From Algihabitans albus (GTDB lineage: Bacteria > Pseudomonadota > Alphaproteobacteria > Kiloniellales > DSM-21159), in contig NZ_QXNY01000005.1 in assembly GCF_003572205.1 (NCBI RefSeq), positions 496,001 to 560,000 of the forward strand: DNA of 64,000 nucleotides. Direction: 5' to 3'. How positions within the stretch are numbered: position 1 is the first letter of the stretch; each line of letters begins with the position of its first letter. Position numbers and translations under genes: made by a program. A model generated the notes under the pieces. It was not told the DNA's origin. It did no database searches and saw only the letters and a list, made by a program, of their open reading frames with translations. Positions 17,064 through 25,821 of the stretch are shown piece by piece.

Positions 17064-18557
17064 ATGTTTGCACTTAAAGTAACGCCCAAGATGACATCGC
17101 TGCCCGCGTCCTCTAAAGACAGCAATTTCCGTCAGTTGGTCGACGGCTTGCCGGTGGCAATCATGACCTGCGACCTAGAAACCTTCGTCATCGATTACGC
17201 GAACGCGCAGTCGATTGCGCTGCTGGATTCGCTGCGCGACCTGCTGCCGGTGGCGCCGGAAGACATTGTCGGCACCTCGATCGACGTCTTCCACAAACAT
17301 CCGGAACACCAGCGCAAGATGCTGTCGGATCCCAACAACCTGCCTCACAAGGCGCGCATCCAGCTCGGCGATGAGATACTGGATCTCAACATTGCGGCCA
17401 TCGGCGACGGCCGGGGCAGGCGTCGAGCCTCCTTGACCTGGAGTGTGATCACCAAAGAGGTCAAGGCGGACCTCGAGAGCAGGCGCCTGTTGCAGATGAT
17501 CGACAAGATGCCGATCAACGTCATGACCTGCGACCCGACTGACTGGAAAATCAACTACATCAACCAGACCAGTGTCGACACGCTACGGTCGATCGAGGAG
17601 CATTTGCCGGTAAAGGCCGACGACATGCTCGGCACGTCCATCGACGTATTCCATAAGCACCCGGCGCATCAGCAGGCGCTGCTGTCCGATCCGTCCAACC
17701 TGCCGCACACGGCCAACATCCGCGTGGGGCCGGAAACCCTGAAGCTCAACGTTTCGGCCATCACCTCCGCGGACGGCACCTACATGGGGCCGATGGTGAC
17801 CTGGTCGGTCATCACGGACACGATCCGCATGGCCGAGTCGGTCTCCGGCGTGGTCGATGCCATTGCCGACACCTCCTCGGAGATGGACCAATCGGCGAAC
17901 GAACTTCTGGATATCTCGAAGCAGGCGAGTGGGCTTTCGGCTTCCGTCTCTTCGGCGACGGAGGAACTGAGCGCCTCGATCCGCGAAATTTCCAGCCAGA
18001 TGTCCGAGGCGTCTCGGAAGTCCGGCATTTCCGTCGAACAGGCGCGCGAGGCCGACGCTTTCGTCACCTCTCTGGCGGAAGCGGCCGACAGCATCGGCAA
18101 GATTACGGAAGTGATCGAGGACATCGCCGGTCAAACCAATCTTCTGGCCCTGAACGCAACGATCGAAGCCGCGAGGGCTGGCGAGGCCGGCAAGGGTTTC
18201 GCCGTGGTGGCCGGCGAAGTGAAGTCGCTGGCCAGCAAGACGGCGCAGTCGACGGAGGAGATCAAGGAGCTGATCGATACCATCCAGAAGAAGACCGGCA
18301 GCACCGTCGAGGCGATTCAGCGGATCGGCGAATCTGTGAGCTCGATGAACGAGATCTCGACCCAGGTTGCGGCCGCGGTCGAGGAGCAGAGCGCCGCGAC
18401 GGCGGAGATCAGCCGCAACATCGACGGTGTTTCACAGGCCTCGCAACAGACCGGTGGATCGGCTGCAAAGGTGCAGGATACGGCCTCGGGTCTGGCCGGC
18501 CGCGCCCAATCCCTGCAAGGCGAGATCGATCGTTTCCTCAAGAGCTCCAATGGCTAG
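17064..18557 (+). CDS. Soluble double-PAS methyl-accepting chemotaxis protein (AerC-like)
   Basis: Chemoreceptor of 497 residues without any membrane segment. Two tandem PAS domains, about residues 20-125 and 140-250, are clear duplicates: both contain MTCD near the start and the signature [11 protein letters not shown] followed by HQ and LSDP.NLPH. Residues about 260-497 form a coiled-coil methyl-accepting signalling domain with the highly conserved tip ([20 protein letters not shown], then [15 protein letters not shown]). This is the architecture of AerC from Azospirillum brasilense, a FAD-binding cytoplasmic receptor for aerotaxis; identity of cofactor here is inferred. No che genes lie nearby, so it is an orphan receptor. 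Confidence 0.9.
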   Translation: MFALKVTPKMTSLPASSKDSNFRQLVDGLPVAIMTCDLETFVIDYANAQSIALLDSLRDLLPVAPEDIVGTSIDVFHKHPEHQRKMLSDPNNLPHKARIQLGDEILDLNIAAIGDGRGRRRASLTWSVITKEVKADLESRRLLQMIDKMPINVMTCDPTDWKINYINQTSVDTLRSIEEHLPVKADDMLGTSIDVFHKHPAHQQALLSDPSNLPHTANIRVGPETLKLNVSAITSADGTYMGPMVTWSVITDTIRMAESVSGVVDAIADTSSEMDQSANELLDISKQASGLSASVSSATEELSASIREISSQMSEASRKSGISVEQAREADAFVTSLAEAADSIGKITEVIEDIAGQTNLLALNATIEAARAGEAGKGFAVVAGEVKSLASKTAQSTEEIKELIDTIQKKTGSTVEAIQRIGESVSSMNEISTQVAAAVEEQSAATAEISRNIDGVSQASQQTGGSAAKVQDTASGLAGRAQSLQGEIDRFLKSSNG

Positions 18558-18564
18558 AGAAGAC

Positions 18565-18595
18565 GCCGGTCGGCCTGGAATCCCTGATGACCGGC
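18565..18595 (+). terminator. Weak inverted repeat after the chemoreceptor gene
   Basis: GCCGGTC (18565-18571) and GACCGGC (18589-18595) can pair across a 17-nt loop just after the stop codon. There is no T tract and the loop is long, so this is only a possible 3'-end element between convergent genes. Confidence 0.25.
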
Positions 18596-18737
18596 GGCTC
18601 GGTCGAGCGTCACAGCCGTCTTTCCGCAACGGTCGGACCGCGTCGGTGGCGCCCGACGGCCACACAGGCGTCTCATGTCGCAGGTTCGTAGGCTAGCGTA
18701 AGCGGTTTCAGCGGCCGCCAGTGCGACCGCAACGATC

Positions 18738-19079
18738 CTAAACCACGACGCGGAGCTTCTTTTCGAAGATGCGCAGGCACTCCGACAGGCTCGAGGAGCG
18801 GGCGAGTCGCTGGTGGTCCGAGAGAACGACGTACTCTGGCTGCTTGCCGGCCGTCCGCTTGGCGACGGCGTAGAGCGGCCGTTCATGCGTGCTGCGAAAG
18901 ACGGAAAAGACAGCGATCCCCGGGCGATGGTCGATCGCATAGTCGCGCCATTCGCCGCTGGCCACCCGCTGGGAATAGGCGGACAACAGTTGATTTAGCT
19001 CAGTTCGGGTGAAGTAGGTGGCTTTCGCGCTCTTTCTGGCCGGTCGGCGATATGCCTCGAGGCGCATCAGATCGCCCAT
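18738..19079 (-). CDS. DUF2794 family protein
   Basis: A 113-residue protein of a family largely confined to alphaproteobacteria. Recognisable conserved blocks are FTRTELNQLLSAYSQRVASG, then EWRDYAIDHRPGIAVFSVFR, and PLYAVAKR. The start may be at 19079 or four codons downstream (MRLEAYRR). There are no membrane segments. It is convergent with the chemoreceptor gene. The function of the family is unknown. Confidence 0.88.
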   Translation of the reverse strand: MGDLMRLEAYRRPARKSAKATYFTRTELNQLLSAYSQRVASGEWRDYAIDHRPGIAVFSVFRSTHERPLYAVAKRTAGKQPEYVVLSDHQRLARSSSLSECLRIFEKKLRVVV

Positions 19080-19139
19080 AAAGCCACGGTCCCCCGTTCA
19101 GCGCGAACCTGCCCGCCGACGCTCCGGCGGACCTGAATG

Positions 19140-19553
19140 TCAGTTTTCTTTCGCTTGCGCAGTCTCGCTCAAAACCTCGGAGAGGTCCAGACCGGTGAGG
19201 TCGATGGCGGGCTGAGGCTCCGTCAGGTTCGGCACGTAGGTCACGCGCTGAGTATCGCTTGCCTGCGGGTCGGGCCGAGAATAGCAGGTGACGTTGCCCA
19301 GGGTACGATAGCAGTGCTCGGTCTGCATCACGTAGGGTTCCCCGACGCAGAAGCTCTCGCCGCGGCTGGAGCGCACGAACGAACAGTCGCGGTCGAGCGC
19401 CGCGCTCAGGGCGTGGTCGGTCATGGTCTTGTCGGTCGCCACCAGAGTCACCACGCTGGCGCCGGTGAAGAGCAGACTCGGATCGCAAGCGCTCAGCGAG
19501 AGCGCCATGGCGGATGCGGCCAGAAGTCTGGCGGTTGCGATAGATCTTCTCAT
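19140..19553 (-). CDS. Putative lipoprotein of unknown function
   Basis: A 137-residue secreted protein with a lipoprotein signal peptide ending in LSAC (lipobox cysteine at residue 23). The mature part includes VVTLVATDKTMTDHALSAAL and four further cysteines (DCSFV, ESFCVG, EHCYRT, VTCYSRP) that could form two disulfides in the periplasm. The pattern resembles a conserved alphaproteobacterial hypothetical family, but I cannot name a function. It lies upstream of the DUF2794 gene on the same strand and is divergent from yfgM. Confidence 0.8.
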   Translation of the reverse strand: MRRSIATARLLAASAMALSLSACDPSLLFTGASVVTLVATDKTMTDHALSAALDRDCSFVRSSRGESFCVGEPYVMQTEHCYRTLGNVTCYSRPDPQASDTQRVTYVPNLTEPQPAIDLTGLDLSEVLSETAQAKEN

Positions 19554-19771
19554 ACCGATGGAGGCTAACGCCCGGTCGGTAAAGGAAGGATTGCCATCGA
19601 CGTGGAATTCGGGGACCGCCTTTCCGGGCGAGGGATGTAAGCCCGTTGATGTGCCGTAGAGTTGTCACCGGCCTGTAGAGCCTTTATCAACCGACCCTGA
19701 GACCGTCCTGCGGCCCAGCTCGCCGGCCCGGGATTGGCGGCAAACCGCAGCTTGCGACGAGGGAGTGCCCG

Positions 19772-20419
19772 TTGAGCGATATTTTCCGCGAGGTCGACGA
19801 GGAGGTCCGTAAGGAGCGCTTCGAACGCCTGGCCAAGAAGCACGGACCCTGGGTGCTGGGTCTTGTCCTGGGCGGCCTGGTCGCGCTTGGGGGCTGGCAG
19901 ATCTGGCAGCAGTGGCAGCAGGACGAACGTCTTGCTTCGGCGACGCGCTACCAGGCCGCGCTTACGCAGGCGGCCGCGGGGGACAGCGTGACGGCCTTGT
20001 CGTCGTTTGAGGAGATGGCGGCGAATTCACGGGAGTCCTATGGCCTGCTCGCCGCTTTTCAGGCGGCCCGATTGCGTGTCGAAGCCGGGGATCTCGATGG
20101 CGCGCTGACGGCTTGGGACCGGCTGGCGGATGACACGAGCATTCCGTCGTCCTGGCGCGGCGCGGCCCGGTTGCTGGCCTCGCAACATGCGCTCGGAGAG
20201 CGCGACCGGGCTGAGGTGGAGCAGCGACTGGCTCCACTGCTCGAGCCGGGCTCGATCTACCGCCCGGCGGCGCTCGAGCTGGCCGCTTTGGCGGCGCTGG
20301 ACGAGGGTGACGTCGAGGGCGCCCGTGCCCAGCTCGAGACCCTGACCCAGTTGAACGAGGCGCCGCAGCAAATTCTGAACCGCGCCGCTCGCTTGCTCGA
20401 CAGTCTCCTTGCCTCCTGA
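19772..20419 (+). CDS. YfgM-like TPR protein, ancillary to the Sec translocon
   Basis: A 215-residue membrane-anchored tetratricopeptide-type protein starting at TTG with GGGAG six bases upstream. A short cytoplasmic N-terminus (EVDEEVRKERFERLAKKHG) precedes one helix (residues about 28-46, LGLVLGGLVALGGWQIW). The periplasmic part carries TPR-like helices (FQAARLRVEAGDLDGALTAW; ALELAALAALDEGDVEGARAQ). Position directly before bamB and der matches yfgM, whose E. coli product partners SecYEG and the chaperone PpiD. Family assignment is good; function is by homology. Confidence 0.85.
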   Translation: MSDIFREVDEEVRKERFERLAKKHGPWVLGLVLGGLVALGGWQIWQQWQQDERLASATRYQAALTQAAAGDSVTALSSFEEMAANSRESYGLLAAFQAARLRVEAGDLDGALTAWDRLADDTSIPSSWRGAARLLASQHALGERDRAEVEQRLAPLLEPGSIYRPAALELAALAALDEGDVEGARAQLETLTQLNEAPQQILNRAARLLDSLLAS

Positions 20420-20432
20420 CAGGTTGCCCTTG

Positions 20433-21770
20433 ATGACTTGCCGCCTTCGCCGTCCGATCCCGACTGCTGCCGTGATTCTGTCGGCGGGCCTGCTGCTGTC
20501 GGGCTGCAGTGTCGTCGACGACTGGTTCGGTGAGGAGGAAGAGCTGCTTCCCGGCGATCGCTTGGCCGTCATGCTCGACGATCAGGTGATCGAGCCCGAT
20601 CCTGCGATCGCGAGCCTGCAGATCCGGCTCCCCGAGGCGCGCAGCAACAGCGATTGGTCGCAGGCCGGCGGCGGACCGCAGGGAAACGTCCAGCATCTGG
20701 CCTTGGGCGAAGGCTTGCGGCTGACCTGGTCGGTCGACCTCGGCGAGGGTGAGGACGATGACGCCAAACTCCTCGCCGAGCCCGTTATCTCCGATGGACG
20801 GGTCTATGCAATGGACGCACGCGCGCAGGTCTCGGCGGTCGATGCCGCAAGCGGCCGGGTTCTGTGGCAAGTCGAACTGGAGGCCGAGGACGACAGCTTC
20901 TTCGGCGGCGGTGTCGCCGTGGCGGGCGATCGGGTGTTCGTTACGACCGGATTCGGCGGAATCTATGCCTTGGAAGCCAGCAGCGGCGCCACCGTTTGGG
21001 AGGCCATGGCGACAGCCCCGGTTCGGGCGGCGCCGAGCGTTTCGGATGGCCGAGTCTTCGTCATCACCCTCGACAACCAGACCCTCGCCCTGGACGCGGC
21101 AACCGGCGAGACTCAGTGGTCGCATACCGGCATTCAGGAGATTGCGGGACTGGTGGGGGCCGCGTCGCCGGCCGTCGAAGGTGGCGTCGCGATTGTGCCC
21201 TATACCTCGGGCGAGGTCTTCGCGCTGCTGGCGGATAGCGGCCGTGTGCTCTGGTCGGACGGCCTGATGTCGGCGCGGCGCTCCGCGCAGGTGGCCGGTC
21301 TGGCACATATCCGTGCCATGCCGGTGATCGACAGCGGTACCGTGATTGCCGTCGGTCATTCCGATCGTACGGCGGCCATCGATCTGCGCCGTGGGCTGCG
21401 TATCTGGGAACAGGAGTTGGGGGGAACCTCCAGACCTTGGGTCGCCGGCGACTTCGTTTTTCTCCTGACCAACGATGCTCAGGTGGTGGCCTTGACCCGC
21501 GATCGCGGTCAGGTGCGCTGGGTTCACCAGCTTCGCCGCTACGAGGACGAAGACGACTTGGAGGATCCGGTGGTCTGGAGCGGGCCGGTGCTTGCCGGTG
21601 ACCGCCTGATCCTCGGCAACGATCTGGGGACCGCGGTGGCGCTCTCGCCCTACAGCGGCGAAAGAGTTGCCGACTTCGATCTGCCCGGTCCCGTGGCGGT
21701 CGGGCCCGTGGTGGCCGGCGGAGCGCTCTATTTCGTGACCGAGGGAGCCCGGCTGCTGGCCTACCGTTAG
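20433..21770 (+). CDS. bamB: Outer-membrane assembly lipoprotein BamB
   Basis: PQQ-type beta-propeller lipoprotein of the BAM complex, which inserts beta-barrel proteins into the outer membrane. The start at 20433 places a lipoprotein signal with LLLSGC at residues 22-27. Propeller repeats are visible as recurrent motifs: VYAMDARAQVSAVDAASGRVLWQVEL, IYALEASSGATVWE, TLALDAATGETQWSH, VFALLADSGRVLWSD, VVALTRDRGQVRWVH. Length 445 is slightly above the usual about 390, partly from an extended acidic N-terminal region. It is 14 bases downstream of yfgM and precedes der. Confidence 0.92.
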   Translation: MTCRLRRPIPTAAVILSAGLLLSGCSVVDDWFGEEEELLPGDRLAVMLDDQVIEPDPAIASLQIRLPEARSNSDWSQAGGGPQGNVQHLALGEGLRLTWSVDLGEGEDDDAKLLAEPVISDGRVYAMDARAQVSAVDAASGRVLWQVELEAEDDSFFGGGVAVAGDRVFVTTGFGGIYALEASSGATVWEAMATAPVRAAPSVSDGRVFVITLDNQTLALDAATGETQWSHTGIQEIAGLVGAASPAVEGGVAIVPYTSGEVFALLADSGRVLWSDGLMSARRSAQVAGLAHIRAMPVIDSGTVIAVGHSDRTAAIDLRRGLRIWEQELGGTSRPWVAGDFVFLLTNDAQVVALTRDRGQVRWVHQLRRYEDEDDLEDPVVWSGPVLAGDRLILGNDLGTAVALSPYSGERVADFDLPGPVAVGPVVAGGALYFVTEGARLLAYR

Positions 21771-21903
21771 CCCAGCGTCCACCTGACCTCGTCGCCGGCC
21801 TGAATCATCGCCCCCTTGGCCAGGCCGCCAAGCAGGTCTGGACAAGCCGCGTCCCGCACCCTCATATGCGCGGCTCTCCAGACGCGAGCGCAGTTCAGCC
21901 CCC

Positions 21904-23316
21904 ATGTCCTTCACCGTCGCCATCGTCGGCCGGCCCAACGTCGGCAAGTCGACTCTCTTCAACCGACTGGTCGGCAGGCGCATGGCGCTGGTCGACGATC
22001 AGCCCGGCGTGACCCGCGACCGGCGCGAGGGACAGGCGCGCCTCTACGAGCTGGAGTTCCTGGCCATCGATACGGCGGGGCTGGAAGAGGCGACGGACGA
22101 TTCGCTGCAAGCGCGCATGCGCCAGCAGACCGAGCGGGCCATCGCCGAGGCGGACCTGGTGCTCTTCCTGATCGACGCCCGTGCCGGCGTCACGCCTCTG
22201 GATGCCCACTTCGCCGATCTGCTCCGCCGCGCGTCGGCCAAGACCCTCTTGGTGGCCAACAAGTGCGAGGGCCGGGCGGCCGAGGCCGGGGTGCTGGAGG
22301 CTTACGGCCTGGGTCTGGGCGAGCCGCTGGCCTTTTCGGCCGAGCACGGTCTCGGCTTGGGCGACCTGCACGAGGTTCTACGGCCCTATGTCCCGCAAGG
22401 CGAGGAGGATGCGATTGAGCTTCCGGCCGAGGCGGAGGACCAGGATCCGGAGGATCGGGAGAGCGTCCGCGACTACGGTCCCTTGCAAATGGCCGTCGTC
22501 GGTCGGCCCAACGTCGGCAAGTCGACGCTGATCAACCGTCTGGTCGGCGAGGATCGCTTGCTGACGGGCCCCGAGGCGGGGATCACCCGTGATGCGATTG
22601 AGCTCGATTGGGAATTCGAGGGCCGGCCGGTGCGCCTGGTCGATACCGCCGGACTGCGCAAGCGGGCCAGGGTCGACGATAAGGTCGAGCGCCTGTCGGC
22701 TGCCGACACCAAGCGCACGATCGATTTCGCGAACGTCGTCGTTCTGCTGCTCGACGGCGCCGTCGGCCCGAACGAGGCGCCTCTGGAGAAACAGGACCTC
22801 ACGATCGCCCGGACGGTGATCGAGGAAGGGCGGGCCCTGGTCATCGCCATCAACAAATGGGACGCTTGCAGCGACCGGATCGGCGCCATGCGGCTGCTGC
22901 GTGACCGGCTGGAGCGGTCACTGCCGCAGACCAAGGGCGTTTCGATCGTTGCCGTTTCCGCCCTTGAGGGGCGCGGGCTCGACAAGTTGCTGCAGGCGGT
23001 CTTTGCCGCCTATGAGGTCTGGAACGCCCGCCTGCCGACCGGCCAGTTGAACCGTTGGTTGGAGACGACGACCGAGCAGCACCCGCCACCGGCCCCCGGA
23101 GGCCGGCGTATCCGCATCAAGTACGTGACCCAGGCGAAAACGCGGCCGCCGACCTTCGTGGTCTTCTGCTCCAAGCCCAAGGACTTGCCGGACAGTTATC
23201 TACGCTATCTGGAAAACACTCTCCGCCAGGACTTCGATTTGCCCGGGACGCCGATTCGGATCTTCGCACGCGCCGGCGAGAATCCCTATGTGAAGAAGGG
23301 TAGGCGGCGGCGTTAG
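21904..23316 (+). CDS. der: Ribosome assembly GTPase Der (EngA)
   Basis: Tandem-domain GTPase essential for 50S subunit maturation, 470 residues. Two G domains each show a P-loop GRPNVGKST (residues 9-17 and about 200-208), a DTAG switch II element, and NKCEG or NKWD as the base-recognition motif. A KH-like domain follows, ending with [20 protein letters not shown]. The start agrees with the P-loop position. It follows bamB as in many proteobacteria. Identification is certain. Confidence 0.98.
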   Translation: MSFTVAIVGRPNVGKSTLFNRLVGRRMALVDDQPGVTRDRREGQARLYELEFLAIDTAGLEEATDDSLQARMRQQTERAIAEADLVLFLIDARAGVTPLDAHFADLLRRASAKTLLVANKCEGRAAEAGVLEAYGLGLGEPLAFSAEHGLGLGDLHEVLRPYVPQGEEDAIELPAEAEDQDPEDRESVRDYGPLQMAVVGRPNVGKSTLINRLVGEDRLLTGPEAGITRDAIELDWEFEGRPVRLVDTAGLRKRARVDDKVERLSAADTKRTIDFANVVVLLLDGAVGPNEAPLEKQDLTIARTVIEEGRALVIAINKWDACSDRIGAMRLLRDRLERSLPQTKGVSIVAVSALEGRGLDKLLQAVFAAYEVWNARLPTGQLNRWLETTTEQHPPPAPGGRRIRIKYVTQAKTRPPTFVVFCSKPKDLPDSYLRYLENTLRQDFDLPGTPIRIFARAGENPYVKKGRRRR

Positions 23317-23394
23317 ACTGCGGGACAGCGGGCGATACGGCCCGGTGTCACCTTGCATGTCTGACAGCCTGGGTTCGCAGAGAAGGAGACGGTC

Positions 23395-23754
23395 ATGGCC
23401 GAAACCAAGCAGAAGCCCCGGATCGATGTGGTCGATTTAAGCGAGACGCTGGAGGTGCTCTTCAACGGCGAGATCATAACGCGCAGCAGCCGAGCGAAGG
23501 TTCTGTTCGAAGGCAGTCTGCCGGCCCGCTATTACGTTCCCGCCAGCGACGTGCGCCTGGAGTTGCTGCGCCCCACCGCGACCAAAACCCACTGCCCCTG
23601 GAAGGGAGAAGCGAATTACTTCTCCATCGAGGTGGGCGGCAAGGTGGCGGAAGATGCGGTTTGGAGCTATCGCAACCCGATTCCGGAGATGACGAAGATC
23701 GCCGGCTTGCTCAGTTTCTATCCCGAGCGCGTGGACAAGCTGCACCTCGTCTGA
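23395..23754 (+). CDS. DUF427 domain protein
   Basis: A 119-residue single-domain protein of the DUF427 family, recognised from PARYYVPASDVRLELL, then THCPWKGEANYFSI, AVWSYRNPIPEM and LLSFYPERVD. AAGGAG lies nine bases before the ATG. The fold is a compact beta structure with conserved polar residues; no reaction is established. It stands between der and the convergent uracil-DNA glycosylase gene, only 13 bases from the latter. Confidence 0.92.
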   Translation: MAETKQKPRIDVVDLSETLEVLFNGEIITRSSRAKVLFEGSLPARYYVPASDVRLELLRPTATKTHCPWKGEANYFSIEVGGKVAEDAVWSYRNPIPEMTKIAGLLSFYPERVDKLHLV

Positions 23755-23767
23755 AGACCGGGCTGGG

Positions 23768-24409
23768 TCAGGTGGAGAGGCTCATCCGCTCGGCGAGATC
23801 GGCGATCACCGCGTCGAACATCTCCGGTGTCAGCCGGCGCGTGTTCTGATTGTAGCGCGAGCAGTGGTAGCTGTCGGTGAGCCAGGGCAAGTCGTCTTGC
23901 AAGTGATGCAGCGCGCCGTGGCGAAAGGGCCTGGCGGACTTCCTGAGGCCGAGCGCCGCGAGGGTAGCCGTGTGAGCGACTTGGCCCAAGGCCAGCACGC
24001 CCTCCAACTTCGGCAGGCCCCGCAGTTCCGCTTCCAGGAAGGGCCGGCATTGTCCGATCTCCGCCGGTGTCGGCTTGTTTTCGGGGGGCAGGCAGCGCAC
24101 GGCATTGACGATCCGGCAGCCGATCAGCTCCAGCCCGTCGTCTTTCTGCCTAGCGTAGGATCCAGCGGCGAAGCCGTGGCGTTGCAGCGAGCTGTAGAGC
24201 AGATCGCCGGCGAAATCCCCGGTGAAGGGGCGCCCCGTTCGATTGGCTCCGCGCAACCCGGGCGCCAGCCCGACGATCAGCAGGCGCGCGTCCAACGGTC
24301 CGAAGCTGGGTACCGGCCGATTGAAGAAGTCCGGATAAGCGGCGCGGTTGGCGTCCCGAAAGTCGGCCAGACGCGGACAGCGCGCGCAGTCGGGTTCGGG
24401 CGTCAGCAC
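23768..24409 (-). CDS. Uracil-DNA glycosylase, family 5-like, with iron-sulphur cluster
   Basis: DNA repair enzyme that removes uracil (family 5 members can also act on other deaminated bases). The 213-residue protein has the active-site motif GLAPGLRGANRTGRPFTGD near residue 47, which lacks the acidic residue of other families as typical for family 5, and the FeS ligand pattern CARCP near the N-terminus, NAVRCLPPENKPT and a later cysteine. The C-terminal motif is SYHCSRYNQNT with the conserved His replacing the usual HPS spacing. Assignment to the UDG superfamily is secure; subfamily is likely. Confidence 0.88.
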   Translation of the reverse strand: MLTPEPDCARCPRLADFRDANRAAYPDFFNRPVPSFGPLDARLLIVGLAPGLRGANRTGRPFTGDFAGDLLYSSLQRHGFAAGSYARQKDDGLELIGCRIVNAVRCLPPENKPTPAEIGQCRPFLEAELRGLPKLEGVLALGQVAHTATLAALGLRKSARPFRHGALHHLQDDLPWLTDSYHCSRYNQNTRRLTPEMFDAVIADLAERMSLST

Positions 24410-24430
24410 GGCGGGGTCAGCAGGGCAGGA

Positions 24431-25075
24431 TCAGCTCTCTTCGTATTCGTCTTCGACTTCGTCGATCGATTCGACGGCGGCCGACTCTCCATCCTCGGAC
24501 GAAGCCACGCGGTCCTGGCGTTCGCGCAGGCGCGGATGGTCGGCGGGAAGCTGCCGCTCGACCGACGTCTGCAGATCGCCCAGGTCGATGAAGTTATCAG
24601 CCTGGCGCCGCAACTCGTCCGCGATCATCGGCGGAGAGGAGCGGATCGAGGAAATGACCGTGGCGCGAACGCCGCGACGCTGAACCGCCTCGATCAGGCT
24701 GCGGAAATCGCCGTCGCCCGAAAAAAGCACAACGTGATCAAGTTTATCGGCCATCTCCATCATGTCGACGGCCAACTCGATGTCCATATTGCCCTTGATC
24801 TTTCGCCGGCCCATGGAGTCGGTGAACTCCTTGGTCGGTTTGGTGATCATCGAATAACCATTATAGTCCAACCAGTCTACCAAAGGCCGGATCGGAGAAT
24901 ACTCTTGGTCCTCGACCAGCGCTGTGTAGTAGAAGGCGCGTACGAGGCGGCATTCTCCTGCAAAAAGATTGTAGAGACGCTTGTAGTCGATATCGAAGCC
25001 CAAGGTGCGGGCCGTGGCATAGAGATTGGCACCATCGATGAAAAGCGCTACGCGCTCTTCCGGATAGAACTGCAT
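24431..25075 (-). CDS. NYN-domain (LabA/DUF88) putative ribonuclease
   Basis: A 214-residue NYN-domain protein, a PIN-like nuclease fold. Metal-binding acidic residues appear in ALFIDGANLY (D14), KGNMDIELAVDMMEMA and VVLFSGDGDFRSLIE. The C-terminal 40 residues form an acidic, low-complexity tail (ESAAVESIDEVEDEYEES). In alphaproteobacteria the gene commonly sits next to folK and rpoZ, as here. It likely acts on RNA in the cytoplasm; a specific target is unknown. Confidence 0.9.
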   Translation of the reverse strand: MQFYPEERVALFIDGANLYATARTLGFDIDYKRLYNLFAGECRLVRAFYYTALVEDQEYSPIRPLVDWLDYNGYSMITKPTKEFTDSMGRRKIKGNMDIELAVDMMEMADKLDHVVLFSGDGDFRSLIEAVQRRGVRATVISSIRSSPPMIADELRRQADNFIDLGDLQTSVERQLPADHPRLRERQDRVASSEDGESAAVESIDEVEDEYEES

Positions 25076-25130
25076 TGGTTGGGGAACTCCAGTTACAATA
25101 GTACAATCAAGAAAGTTAGGGCGTCGCGGG

Positions 25131-25147
25131 TGACAAATAAATTGTCA
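25131..25147. promoter_or_regulatory. Palindrome between divergent NYN and folK genes
   Basis: TGACAA (25131-25136) and TTGTCA (25142-25147) are perfect 6-bp arms around five A/T bases. The site lies in the AT-rich divergent gap, 56 bases upstream of the NYN gene and about 98 bases upstream of folK. It could be a shared regulatory site or part of a promoter. Inference only. Confidence 0.35.
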
Positions 25148-25244
25148 AATGCCGGCGCCGGAACGCCGATTTCGAACTTGGCACTTCCGTTTCAGACGGG
25201 CAAGCAAAACTCGACGAGTGTCCATAAAGATCGCAGGTTTTTTA

Positions 25245-25760
25245 ATGATATTTCTGGCTCTTGGCGCCAATCTCTCTCATGAACTGTACGGCGGCCCGCG
25301 TGACGTTCTTGAGGAAGCGCTGCGGCAGCTCCAAGGTCGAGGGATTGGGGTGCTGCGAAGATCACGCTGGTACCGCTCGCCACCCTGGCCGCCGTCCGAT
25401 CAGCCCTGGTACCTCAATGGTGTCGCCGAGCTGGAAACGACGGCCGGTCCGGCGGAGACGCTTGCAAACCTTCATGACCTGGAGGCGGCTTTCGGGCGAC
25501 GCCGGAGCGTTCGCAACGAAGCCCGCGTGCTCGATCTCGACTTGATCGATTGGCACGGAGGCCTGCTGCAGGAGTCGGACGGTCCGACACTGCCGCATCC
25601 CCGCATGCAGGATCGGGCCTTCGTGCTCCTGCCGCTGGCCGAACTGGCTCCCGACTGGCGCCATCCGGTGACCCAACGATCGATCGGCGATCTCATTGCG
25701 GCCTTGCCATCCCCCGGCTCGGCCGAGCCGATCGAGGACGAAGCGCTCGGCGTGACCTGA
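25245..25760 (+). CDS. folK: HPPK folate biosynthesis enzyme FolK
   Basis: 6-Hydroxymethyl-7,8-dihydropterin pyrophosphokinase, which uses ATP to activate the pterin for dihydropteroate synthase. Starting at 25245 the protein is 171 residues and begins MIFLALGANLS, the family N-terminus. Further motifs are SRWYRSPPWPPSDQPWYLNG, RNEARVLDLDLIDWHG (metal-binding DLD) and LPHPRMQDRAFVLLPLAEL. A longer open frame from 25149 would add a basic tail without homology. It is divergent from the NYN gene and followed by a radical SAM gene. Confidence 0.95.
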   Translation: MIFLALGANLSHELYGGPRDVLEEALRQLQGRGIGVLRRSRWYRSPPWPPSDQPWYLNGVAELETTAGPAETLANLHDLEAAFGRRRSVRNEARVLDLDLIDWHGGLLQESDGPTLPHPRMQDRAFVLLPLAELAPDWRHPVTQRSIGDLIAALPSPGSAEPIEDEALGVT

Positions 25761-25821
25761 TGCCGCGGCGGCAAGCGCGCTCCGTGCTCTCGTAACGCGC
25801 GACAGTATCCCCCACGTAGAA

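Noticed and set aside
19962-21983. 673-codon minus-strand open frame opposite bamB
   Set aside because: Composition typical of a shadow frame; bamB and yfgM on the plus strand are clear.
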